Assembly (NCBI RefSeq): GCF_007827595.1
Contig: NZ_VISR01000004.1
Location: forward strand, 1-64,000
From: Streptomyces sp. BK340
GTDB lineage: Bacteria > Actinomycetota > Actinomycetes > Streptomycetales > Streptomycetaceae
Direction of reading: 5' to 3'
Length of the DNA: 64,000 nucleotides
The notes under the pieces were generated by a model. The model saw only the letters and a program-made list of their open reading frames with translations. It ran no database searches and was not told the origin of the DNA. The position numbers and the translations under genes are program-made. Within the stretch, counting starts at the first letter, position 1. Each line of letters begins with the position of its first letter. Below, piece after piece: positions 28,401 through 36,700 of this stretch.

Positions 28401-29296
28401 ACGTCCGCGCCCGCACGGCCTGGACGCGTGCGGTGGGGGGTTAACGCGACGGTGTGGTCGAATGCCTTCTTGAGCAGTGTCCTCATGTTTGTGGGCTCGA
28501 AATCGTGCAGTGGGGACGGGGCGGGCGGCTTGTGGGCTTCGGCGCGTTCACGATAGGCCCTGTTGCGGGCAAGGATCAGCTGGCCTGCGGTGTTTCGGGT
28601 GCGGCGCTGCGGACGGGGTCGCTGCTTGGCGCGGAGCGACGCTGCGACTTCGTTGTAGATGGTGTCGAGGCTGAGGTAGGGCCCTTCGCCCGTGATCCCG
28701 TGCTGAAGGGTGGTGAGAAGTTCGGCTGTGAAGGCGGTGTAGCGTTCACCGGGTATAGCCAGTGCGGTCTTGGTCTCACCGGCAGCGGCGATCACATAGG
28801 TACCTTCGATCGCCGCCTCGTCGGCCAACGCTGTCGCGGGGTCGCTGCTGCCCATCCGGCCCAGAGCGCGTCCGCTGTAACAGCAGTCCAGGACGACGAC
28901 GTGCCGCTCGGCGCGAGTTCTGGCCATCTCCTCGCCGATCACTCCGTACGGGACGGCGGTGTATGAGGCTCTCTGTTGGTCCGAGCCCGTCAGCGCAAGA
29001 TGGAGTTCCGCAGCCTGCCGGGCGAGCAACCCGTGTCCGGCGTAGTACACCAGGAGTGTGTCTGTGGCTTCTGTGGCAGCGTGAACGATCGGGTCGATCA
29101 TCTGCGCCGGAGTGTCCGGATCAGCGACGACGACGCAGTTCTGTGCGGGTAAACCCAGCACGTCTGGAGAGCACAAGACTTCAGCGAGCGCTTCGAGGTT
29201 GGCGGCGACTGCGGGAAGGTTCTGCAGTGAGCCGGTGTAGTGGCTGGTCCCGATGAGCACCGCACGGGATGCGGTGGGGTTGGGAACGGCGTTCAC
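25445..29296 (-). CDS. Caspase-TIR-like-NB-ARC-TPR effector (FxsT-like C-terminal part)
   Basis: A 1,283-residue multidomain protein. Residues 1-240 are a caspase-fold peptidase (C14): H88 in LLVYYAGHGL and C139 in VVVLDCCYSG form the dyad. About residues 300-430 are TIR-like (SLLIVYAGHRRAWAAWIAQC). An NB-ARC STAND module follows, with GRDDLLTALHQRL, P-loop GMSGIGKTQLA near residue 491, and LITSRNR as sensor. From about residue 800 to the end are TPR/NPHP-like repeats (LGPRHPQTL, LGQEHPLTL, LGAQHPHTV). The TIR-NB-ARC-TPR order resembles FxsT proteins of FxSxx-COOH RiPP loci, but no such peptide or radical SAM partner is adjacent. Its start overlaps the EACC1-like gene by four bases. It is probably a signal-gated protease of a conflict or cell-death system. 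Confidence 0.85.
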   Translation of the reverse strand: MNAVPNPTASRAVLIGTSHYTGSLQNLPAVAANLEALAEVLCSPDVLGLPAQNCVVVADPDTPAQMIDPIVHAATEATDTLLVYYAGHGLLARQAAELHLALTGSDQQRASYTAVPYGVIGEEMARTRAERHVVVLDCCYSGRALGRMGSSDPATALADEAAIEGTYVIAAAGETKTALAIPGERYTAFTAELLTTLQHGITGEGPYLSLDTIYNEVAASLRAKQRPRPQRRTRNTAGQLILARNRAYRERAEAHKPPAPSPLHDFEPTNMRTLLKKAFDHTVALTPHRTRPGRAGADVSLLIVYAGHRRAWAAWIAQCLERHGHRAALQRWDPPREVSLEDSLGDLLLSGGRVLLVLDDWFFSLGPRPAGDWNEALSGFIATHADRFAAVNLTNRPLLPATAVLEPASLWGLSEEAAEERLLSRLGLERQRVPRPSAGRARYPGTRCEIWGEVPRRNPRFTGRDDLLTALHQRLADAERGAAVCTLLGMSGIGKTQLAAEYAYRFSTDYDLVWWVNSEDRSILRDRLGELAVGLGVRIGSEPGERIRAVLNGLRRGEPYTNWLLIFDGWEDTDGINALLPQGPGHVLITSRNRAWSKDTDILDVPAFHRAESTAYLMRQAPHITAEQADEVAAECEDIPLPLVQAAGWLGGSGMAAPEYLRMVRERGLSTVDAPAASDGFPQSSMTSWSILLNQLSRVQPQAVDVLSLCTAFAPGRIPLGLIRSCPQAELPEELRWMATDSRAWTRALDTLVNYSVLTRETRGPDGTETGPYQESVHIHRLVHDIVSKLTSEDGRVVHRQAVRTLLAQADPGNPLDSRNWPRYAELLPHLEPSGALSSAQPRVQETVLNCLRYCFRSGQYQSGLDLAPRVRDRWSRTMDPLDPPMLDLTMQESNIMRASGRFREAYDHDRGVLQRLRAADQRNELGEFNTQGAMANSLRLLGRYQEAHEIQREVLDGMRRLLGLDELATMAAQHDLGVGLRLLGRYAEACEFDLETLARQESVWRARHMDTLRSGNALSNDLRLLGRYRDALARQESVARLHVQVLGPRHPQTLSARGLLVMCRRREGGQRQDVGREMASLLDQVAEVHGREHYRTLALITNYGSYLREHGDLSQARELIDEAEAGYRALLGPSHPVATGMLSNSGLVMQVAGERAEAMSTLETSFVSLTATLGADHPWVLGCALNAASACNLNGRIADAVELSRDTLRRARHTLGQEHPLTLSCQVALAADLRAGREREEAGKLEEDALLGLTRTLGAQHPHTVSARQRTRPYWDFEPYLD

Positions 29297-29631
29297 TCCT
29301 CGAGCGCCCTGAGAACTCGGGCGACGGCGTCCGGGTCGCCACCGTCAAGGGTGATCCTCACACCATCACGCTCGACGGACAGTGAGGAGGGCTGCCTGCG
29401 GGTACCGCGCCAGGCGGCGTAGGCGAGGCCGAAGTTCAAGATCTGAAAATTAGTGTCGATCACTAGCTTCACGACATCGAGAGCTCCCCCCATCTCGCCC
29501 TCACCTGCGGCTGAAGCCTCCATGGAGATCACCGCATGGCGACGGATGTCTGGCTCGTCTTGCAGCCATTGATAGAAGGAAAGGAGGTCCTCTTCCGCGT
29601 CGTCCACGCTAATCCAAATCACACTGGACAC
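29293..29631 (-). CDS. EACC1-like effector-associated adaptor
   Basis: A 112-residue protein translationally coupled to the caspase gene (ATGA). The layout is that of the effector-associated constant component 1 family described in NTP-dependent conflict systems: an N-terminal polar part, a central GGALDVVKLVIDTNFQILNF hydrophobic helix, a YAAWRGTRR basic turn, and a C-terminal VERDGVRITLDGGDPDAVAR beta-alpha end. EACC1 proteins usually sit directly before caspase, trypsin-like or TIR effectors and are thought to recruit or gate them. The assignment is by pattern and context. Confidence 0.7.
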   Translation of the reverse strand: MSSVIWISVDDAEEDLLSFYQWLQDEPDIRRHAVISMEASAAGEGEMGGALDVVKLVIDTNFQILNFGLAYAAWRGTRRQPSSLSVERDGVRITLDGGDPDAVARVLRALEE

Positions 29632-29643
29632 GAGCCCCCCTCT

Positions 29644-29844
29644 TCACGGCCGACGATTGGCAAGATAGCGCATATCCGGACAGCTTATGGGCCGTATGAG
29701 GGGCATCTCGCGGGGGATACCGGCGACGCGTTGGGCATCAACCTGCTGTTGGCGGAGCAAGGAGAGGGTGAGGTCGGCGATCCGCAGTGCAGCGAGCACA
29801 TGCCGCGGGTGGACCAGTTCAAGCATCTGCAGCCAGGCGGTCAT
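29644..29844 (-). CDS. Possible 66-residue ORF upstream of EACC1
   Basis: From an ATG at 29844, preceded by GGAGGT seven bases upstream, the minus strand encodes MTAWLQMLELVHPRHVLAAL, a helical stretch, and ends 12 bases before the EACC1-like start. The strong ribosome-binding site and tight spacing argue for expression as the first gene of the caspase operon. No family is recognised. The alternative is a fortuitous ORF at the edge of IS debris. Confidence 0.4.
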   Translation of the reverse strand: MTAWLQMLELVHPRHVLAALRIADLTLSLLRQQQVDAQRVAGIPREMPLIRPISCPDMRYLANRRP

Positions 29845-30039
29845 GGGAGGTACCTCCGGTCGATGGCCGACGGCCGGATGCCGCCAGCGCATGACCTCGA
29901 TGAAGCACGGTCCTGGGGGTTTCCTGCGATCCCGTACAGGCCGCAACGGGCGTCGACAGTTGTTCCCGTGACGGTGGTGAACCCGAGCCGGGGCCCGGAT
30001 GGACACGACGACGCGACGGAAGCTCTCCGTGGCGACACC

Positions 30040-30434
30040 GCCGGGCGGTTCCTTTTGCAGGGCCCCTTTTTCCGCGCCCCGGCGGTGTGCTGATGGGCCC
30101 GGCAGACGGTGGAGTCGACGTTGATCTCCCAGTTGATCAGACCCTTTATGTCGGCCTGGACCTGCAGTTCGGTGAAGATGCGCTGCCAGGTACGGTCCCG
30201 CTGCCAGCGCCGGAACAGGTCGTACACCCGAGCCCACGGACCATACCGCTCCGGAACATCCCGCCACGGGACACCCGTCCGAGTCCGGAACCGTATCCCG
30301 TCGATGAGCTGCCGCTTCGTCCACGTCGGCGGACGCCCTGGCTTCTTCCCCCTGGGCAACAGCGGCTCCAGCCGGGCCCACTGTGCGTCTGTCAGATCCC
30401 CACGCGCCACAAAGCGAGAGCATCTCATGTTCAA
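30040..30434 (-). pseudogene. IS5-family transposase N-terminal remnant
   Basis: From about 30434 the minus strand reads DLTDAQWARLEPLLPRGKK, then TWTKRQLIDGIRFRTRTGVP, WRDVPERYGPWARVYDLFRR and INVDSTVCRAHQHTAGARKK, the N-terminal half of an IS5-family DDE transposase including the first catalytic Asp (VDST). Family similarity stops near residue 130, and the second Asp and Glu are absent. The 185 bases between it and the 66-residue ORF are unassigned. Confidence 0.7.
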
Positions 30435-30579
30435 GATCTACTTCTGATAAACGCCCCAGGAAATCGATGGCGCCGGCGGCCAGGTGGATCGCTGCACGCA
30501 GGGTGACGGCGCCCGGGCGATTCTGAGTCCGGGCCGGTACCCGTTTCACGGCAGAGCGGTCGTGCGAAGAGGAGCAGCC

Positions 30580-31725
30580 TTACGAGTTGACCCCTTCGAC
30601 GGTGCCCCACGCTTGGCACTCGGGGCATCGCCCCTTCCACTTCGGTGAACCCGCTCCACACTCCGCACATCGATATGCGGGCTGAGCAGTCGTGACGGTT
30701 GGGTCCTGGCGGACGGCTTCGTCGACCTGGGCCCGGTCGTAGCCGCGGCGCGTGAGCTCGAAGCGCGGGTTCGCAGGACGCCGGTGCGGCGGCGCCGCAA
30801 AGTACTCATCCACCTGGTCGCGTGCGTAGCCCCGGAAGACGATGCCGAACTGAGGCGCTGGGGGCGGGCTGGCGACCGGCACAGTCACTGGAGCGGTGGG
30901 CTGGGAGGGGTTTGAGAGGAGCGCGTGGGCGGCCGCTGCGGTGGGCCGGGCGGTGGGGTCCCTGTCGAGCAGTCGCATGACCAGATCCGACACTCCTGAG
31001 GCAATGCGCGGTGGGGCGACGCGGTAGGCCAGGACGGCGGCCACGGACTCCGAGGGCGTGGTCCGCTGGAACGGGTTGACCCCCTCGATGGCTTCGTAGA
31101 GGGTCACGCCAAGAAAGAAGAGGTCTCCGGCCGGCCCGTCGCCGCGTTGCTCGATGCGCTCGGGGGCGAGGTAGGGAAGCGAGCCGATCACCATGCCTGT
31201 GCCGGTCACCCTGGTGTCGTGTTCACGCACCGCGATGCCGAAGTCGGCCAGTAGCACCCGGCCGTCGTCGCCGAGGAGCACGTTGGCGGGTTTGACGTCC
31301 CGGTGGACGATGCCGGCCGTGTGGGCAGCTTCCAGCGCGGACAGCACCGCGCCCGCCACCTCGCAGACCCGTGCGACGGGGAGCGGCCCAGCGGCCCGCA
31401 ACTCGTCGGCCAGGGAGCGTCCCTCGACGAGTTCCATGACGATCCAGGGCACTGCCCGGTCGGTCACCACATCGTGAACCGCCACAACGTTGGGATGGGT
31501 CCGCAGCCGTGCCGCGTTCCGGGCCTCCCTCATCGCCCGCGCGACAAGGTCCGCACGCTCCTTCTCCGATCCCGTGGCGGGCAGTGAGACCGCCTTCACT
31601 GCGACTTCGACACGAAGCTGTTCGTCCCGGGCCCTCCAAACCTGCCCGAACCCGCCCGCTCCCAGCGCCCCCACGAGCCGATAGCGCCCGGCCACCATCA
31701 TCCCCGGGTAACCGCCCTCGCCCAT
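30580..31725 (-). CDS. Ser/Thr protein kinase with DivIVA-like motifs and a RadA-like zinc ribbon
   Basis: A 381-residue protein from the ATG at 31725 (GGAGG five bases upstream; the frame is open to 31749). Residues 1-270 are a complete Hanks-type kinase: LGAGGFGQVW, the VAVKAV lysine, GIVHRDVKPANVLL, LADFGIA, APER and a truncated C-lobe ending with RPTAAAAHALL. There is no TM segment, unusual among actinobacterial STPKs. After a Pro-rich linker, two copies of an F-x-RGY-x-R-x-QVDE motif (VFRGYARDQVDEYF, RRGYDRAQVDEAV) resemble the DivIVA-type motif. The last 30 residues, YRCAECGAGSPKWKGRCPEC then QAWGTVEG, match the N-terminal zinc ribbon of RadA. The kinase lies alone between IS remnants; the substrate is unknown. 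Confidence 0.88.
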   Translation of the reverse strand: MGEGGYPGMMVAGRYRLVGALGAGGFGQVWRARDEQLRVEVAVKAVSLPATGSEKERADLVARAMREARNAARLRTHPNVVAVHDVVTDRAVPWIVMELVEGRSLADELRAAGPLPVARVCEVAGAVLSALEAAHTAGIVHRDVKPANVLLGDDGRVLLADFGIAVREHDTRVTGTGMVIGSLPYLAPERIEQRGDGPAGDLFFLGVTLYEAIEGVNPFQRTTPSESVAAVLAYRVAPPRIASGVSDLVMRLLDRDPTARPTAAAAHALLSNPSQPTAPVTVPVASPPPAPQFGIVFRGYARDQVDEYFAAPPHRRPANPRFELTRRGYDRAQVDEAVRQDPTVTTAQPAYRCAECGAGSPKWKGRCPECQAWGTVEGVNS

Positions 31726-32005
31726 CCCGTCCTCCCCCGCCCGCAACACCCGGCCCAGATCTCGGCCACGGTCACCTCCGCCAGCTCGTCGTACACCGAA
31801 CCCGCAGACGACCTCGCCGACGTTGTCCTACTGCAGCGATTGAGCCGCGTCTCCCAATTGGCGGTCGAGTCGTCGCGGGGCTCCGAGCGGCCAAGTCCCG
31901 TAAGCCATCCAGCGGCTCAGCCTTTACAGCCATACCCGGAGCCCCCGGGCCCTCCGATCCTACGAACGACCGGATCAGACCCACGCGTGGAAGGTAGGAC
32001 AACCT

Positions 32006-33059
32006 TTACGAGCTCGTGCACGGTAGGCGGTGAGACGTCGAGCTCTCGATCGACGATCATGTTCGTGTGGTGGGGAACGCGTCTCGTGCATCGATCATCA
32101 GCGACCGGAGGATCACGGGTCTGTCGCCCGACGTGATCGCTGAACTCGTCGCCGATGTAGGTCCGTTGTGGCATGAACGGCACCAGGCCAGGCTCGCGTC
32201 ACGAGCACGGAAGCGGGCCGTGGGCGCCGGTGCGAAGCACCGGCTGGTCTTCGTCGACCGCCTCCTGGCCACGCTTGTGCACCTCCGTCATGGAGTCACG
32301 CACGACGTGCTGGCGTGCTGGTTTGGCGTGGACCGCTCCACGATCACACGAGCCATCGGCGAGGTGCGCCCACTGCTCGCCCAGCGAGGCTGCACGGTCA
32401 CTGCCGGAGTGCGGTTACGGACTCTGGCCGAGGTCGTCGAGTACCTCGGCGTGACCGGCGAGACCGGGATCGTCGACGGCACTGAGATCCGGGTCCGACG
32501 GCCAGCCGTCGGACGCAAGGATCGGGACAAGTTCATCTCCGGCAAGAGCAAGCAGAACGCCGTCAAGGCCATGGTGCTCACGGACGGAGACGGCCGGGTG
32601 CTGTTCTGCAGCCCGACCACGCCCGGCAGCTGCGCGGACATCACCCACGCCCGACAGTTAGGGCTAGTCAGGCTCCTGTCTGACGGTCCTGCCGTAGAGA
32701 TTCTCGCCGATGCTGGCTACCAGGGCCTGGGTGCGCAGACCGGCGGGCGCGTCGTGACACCACCGCATCGCAAGTTCAAGAAGAACGCACCGGACTGGTA
32801 CGAGGAATTGCACGAGCGGCAGCGCAAGGCGCATTCCTCGCGGCGTATCCGAGTCGAGCACGGCATCGCCCACCTCAAGAACTGGCGGGCTCTCGCCCGC
32901 CACCTCGGCCACCGCGAGCACACGAGCGACACCGTCCAAGCCATCGCCGGCCTCCTGTCCCAGCAGCAGGCCGCAGACCTGATCTCGACTCAGCAGAGTT
33001 GAACACCGCCGCCACCGAAGTCCTCGACGTCTCACCGCCTACCGTGCACGAGCTCGTTA
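32006..33059 (+). mobile_element. Complete IS (IS5 family, ISL2-like) with 34-bp inverted repeats and TTA target duplication
   Basis: Positions 32009-32042 and 33023-33056 are perfect 34-bp inverted repeats (outer ends CGAGCTCGTGCACGG). The flanking bases are TTA at 32006-32008 and TTA at 33057-33059, a 3-bp direct repeat. A 3-bp T-N-A duplication fits the ISL2 group of IS5. The element is 1,048 bp, carries one intact transposase, and lies directly against an older IS5-type transposase remnant. Intact ends and ORF suggest a recent, potentially active copy. Confidence 0.88.
32067..33002 (+). CDS. DDE transposase of the intact IS
   Basis: A 311-residue transposase. An N-terminal helix-turn-helix region (VDRLLATLVHLRHGVTHDVL, WFGVDRSTITRAI) precedes a DDE_Tnp_4-type catalytic core: first Asp in GIVDGTEIRV, second in ILADAGYQG, and the Glu in RIRVEHGIAHLKNWR. 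The GSCADITHAR block is also typical. The start at 32067 lies just inside the left inverted repeat and the stop just before the right one, so almost the whole element is coding. It cuts and joins the element ends. Confidence 0.88.
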   Translation: MVGNASRASIISDRRITGLSPDVIAELVADVGPLWHERHQARLASRARKRAVGAGAKHRLVFVDRLLATLVHLRHGVTHDVLACWFGVDRSTITRAIGEVRPLLAQRGCTVTAGVRLRTLAEVVEYLGVTGETGIVDGTEIRVRRPAVGRKDRDKFISGKSKQNAVKAMVLTDGDGRVLFCSPTTPGSCADITHARQLGLVRLLSDGPAVEILADAGYQGLGAQTGGRVVTPPHRKFKKNAPDWYEELHERQRKAHSSRRIRVEHGIAHLKNWRALARHLGHREHTSDTVQAIAGLLSQQQAADLISTQQS

Positions 33060-33061
33060 GC

Positions 33062-33601
33062 CGAGCTGCGGACAACCGGCCTGCTGGACATGGACGATGC
33101 GGCCATCGACGGCTCCCACATCAGGGCCCTCAAAGGGAGGCTCACGTCGGCCCTTCACCCATCGACCGCGGCCGCCCTGGCTCCAAGCACCATGTGATCG
33201 TCGACCGCCACGGCACGCCTCTGGCCGTCTCCCTGACCGGCGGGAACCGGCATGACATCACAGAGTTGATCCCCCTGCTGGACGCGATACCCCGCATCCG
33301 AGGGGTGCGCGGGCGTCCCCGCAACCGACCCAAACGGCTCTTCGCCCACCGGGGCTACGACTACGACAAGTACCGCCACCTGCTACGGAAACGCGGCATC
33401 AGACCCCTGATCGCCCGACGCGGCGCTGCCCACGGCTCCGGCCTCGGCCGCCCCCGCTGGGTCGTCGAGCGGACCTTCGCCTGGCTCCATCAGTTCAAAC
33501 GACTCCGTGTCCGCTATGAGCAACGAGCCGACCTCCACCAGGGACTACTCGAACTCGCCTGCAGCATCATCTGCCTTCGACGGCTCCGCACGTCATTCTG
33601 A
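33062..33601 (+). pseudogene. Older IS5-family transposase remnant beside the IS insertion
   Basis: Immediately right of the intact IS the plus strand reads ELRTTGLLDMDDAAIDGSHI, then loses frame by one base near 33140, continuing as GPSPIDRGRPGSKHHVIVDR, LTGGNRHDITELIPLLDAIP and RPRWVVERTFAWLHQFKRLR to a stop at 33601. These are the first Asp, second Asp and Glu regions of an IS5-family transposase. The 5' half is not found to the left of the intact IS, so a deletion accompanied or preceded the insertion. Confidence 0.75.
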
Positions 33602-33732
33602 AATGATCAGTTAGAGGCTGCCGTCACACTCGCATCACTGCTGATAGGTCCAGCTGGTCCACGTCCCCGCGCAAGGGGAGACCGAGAGGCCGCCTAGAGA
33701 CGGGGATGTGGCGCCCACTTCCTTCCTCGCCG

Positions 33733-36700
33733 TCATGCGCCGGCGTGCATGTATGCCGCCCATAGGGAGGGCAACCCGGTCAGGTCCTGCGCAGCTTGTG
33801 GGCTGCTTCCATCGCGGATGCTGCGGACCGCATGGTGCAGCGCGTGTGCCGCGCGGTCCGGGTCCAGTGTCCCGGAGCCCTGTCCCAGACCGGTATAGAA
33901 CAGGTCGGCGACGGTGGCGGAGAGCTCGTCGTCGATCTCCCACAACGTGCCGATCACATGGGGAAATCCCGCGAGTTGGAAAGCCGAGCTGAGATGGATG
34001 GCCTCATCGAGCAGTTGTGCGGTATCGATGGCCGCAGTGCGACAGGCGGACAGGTAGGCCAGGCGTGCCTTCCCGAGGTTCGCTGACGCCAGGCTGGCGA
34101 CAGTCAGCGGAGCGTCCGCGTGATCGTGCAGCAGAAGCAGGCTCCGTGAGGGGTCGGTCGGATCGCTCGAACCGTGGCAGGAAAAGTGCGCGATCGCACA
34201 CTCCGGGAGCCATCGCAGGACGTGGGCCTTCATCGGCAGGGCAGATGAAGGCCCTGCGGGCGGCACGGTATCGGTGTTCGGTTCCTGCAGCAGTACGGCG
34301 CCGGGCAACCACTTGCGCACCGCCTCTACTTCGTCCTCGACGAAGTCCAGTCGGCCCTGACGGGGCAGACCGGGTGTGGTCGGCATCGCCACGATCAGAC
34401 TGTGCGCGGCCTCGGACGCGGCGGCGGTACGACCTCGTTCACGAGCGTGGCGCAGAGCACGGATCGTCGGTGTGTAGGACGAGACGACGCGGTCCATCAC
34501 CGTGCGCCGCCGCGACCGGTCGCCCGGATCGGTGTGATGGCCGGCCGCGTGCAGCGGCAGCAGACCCAGCAGACCGCCCGGCACCCACCACACCCTCGGC
34601 CAGTCCTCCGGGCCATGGCTCGCTCCTTCCGGCTGGCCGTGGAACCCCAGAGCGTCGAACACCGGACCCGCGGCCACGTCCCATAGCCACTCCAGGACCC
34701 CGTTGATGGTGCGTTGCGCGGCGACCCGCTTCTCCGCGTCGTCGCCCGACGCCTCCTGCAGTGCCTGCTGGAAGGTAAGGATCTGTTCGATCAGGGGGCC
34801 GTAGGCCAAGCCCGGCAGGTTCAGACTGGCGACGCCGCCCCTGGTGAGCAGCAGTGCATCGCTGCGGTACTGGCTGATGTTGAACACGACCACGGGTCCA
34901 TGGGCGGCCTGGGCGCGAAGCTCGTCCATCGCAGGTGGCAACGCGAAGGTGTGGAATCCCTTCAGGCCGCGAATCTTCTCCAGCAGGTCGGAGAACTCCC
35001 CCGCCAGCAGGTGCCGTTCGCGCGACGGGCCGCCCTGCGCCGGTTCGTTGCCCGCCGCGGCGGCAAGGGCAGCGGTGTCAGTGCTCGCGGGCGAGTCAAG
35101 TCGGTCCCGCAAGTCCGCGAACCGTGCGGCCAGTTCGGGGTGGTGCGCCCGCAGGTCGGTCAGGTCGTTGCGGGTCTCCAGGGCCTGGCTGAGCAGCACC
35201 GCCCGACCCGTCTCCAGCAGCCCCAGAGCGCGCTCGGCCCGTCCGGCCGCGGTGCCGTCCGGGGCTGCGAGGGCGAGTGCGGCGGCGTCGCCGACCAGGC
35301 CGGCGAATTGGGCGATGGCGAACTGCTGGTCGCCGCGTTCCAGGCGCCGCGGAGCCAACTGCGGCAACAACAGAACCGCGTTCTCCGCGGCGTTCGCTGC
35401 GGCCCGCGCGCCACCGGACGCGGCAAGCAGGGCCGCCGCCAGCGCCGACTCCCTGAGCCGGATGGCAGGTGCAGCCGCCTTCACCTTCGAGGCCTTCAGA
35501 CGGCAGGAAATCGCTTCGTCCAGGTCCGCGGCCCCCCGGTTGCGCCCGTAGCGAGCCTGCAGCATGTCGGCGAGGTTGGACAGGGACAGCGTGCGGTCGG
35601 GGTGCTGGGCAGGGGTGGCGGCGACCGCCTCCGCCAGACGGTCGATCGCCGTGTCCAGATCCGCTGACGCACCCACCCGCCCGAATCGAGTCCTTAGCGC
35701 GTCTCCGAGGTTGTTGAGCAGCACCGCCCGGATGAGGTTGTCCGCGGGTGCGGTCTCCACCGCCTCCGTCAGACAGTCGATCGCCGCGTCCAGATCCGCT
35801 GACTCGTCCGTCTGGGCAAACCTCCTTTTCAGCGCGCCTCCGAGATTGGTGAGGATCCCTGCCCGATCGGGCAGGCCGTGGGCAAAGCCCACCGCTTGTC
35901 TCAAGCAGTTGATCGCGGCATTCAAGTCCTCCGGCACTTTTGTCCGGTCGTAGCGGAACCGCAGTGCGATCCCAAGTTTGGACAACCTCATCGCACGGTG
36001 AGGGTCGTCGGCGGAGGTGAATCCGACCGCTTCGGTGAGGCAGTCGACGGCAGCATCGGCGTCCGCCACTGCGGCCAGACGCTCGCCTCGTTCCCGGAAG
36101 GCGTTTCCGAGGTTGGTCAACGTCATTGCGCGGTCGTCCGCGTCGTGCGCGGCGGCCGCCGCTTCCCGGAAGCGGTCGATCGCGGCATCCAGATACGCCA
36201 TCACACCCGTCAGCTCGAAGCGGGACCGCAACGCCCCCGCAAGGTTGTTCAGGACTCTCAGCCGATCCGGCTCCTCGGGCGGAGCGAGAGCCAGCGCCTC
36301 TGTCAGGCATTCGATCGCGGCGTCCGCGTCCGCCACTCTCCCCATCTGCTCGCTGCGCTTGCTCAGTGCACCACCAAAAGCGGTCAGGATGTCGGTCCGC
36401 TCGGGGTGGTCGACGGGGGCGGCGACCGCTGCCTCACGGAAATGGTCGATCGCGGCGTCCAGGTCCGCCATCGCACCGGTCAGCTCGAAGTGGGACCACA
36501 TCGCCTCCCCAAGTTTGTATAGCCGCACCGCCCGGTCAGGGTGGTCGGGCCGCTCTGAGGGAACACTCGGGGCGGCGGCTACCGATTGCCGCAGAGCGTC
36601 GATCGCGGCATCTACATCTGCCAGTGTTCTCGTACGCTGGCCACGCTGATTGAGCGCATTCCCGAGATGACAGCGACGCGCGGCACGGTCGTCCGCGTCG

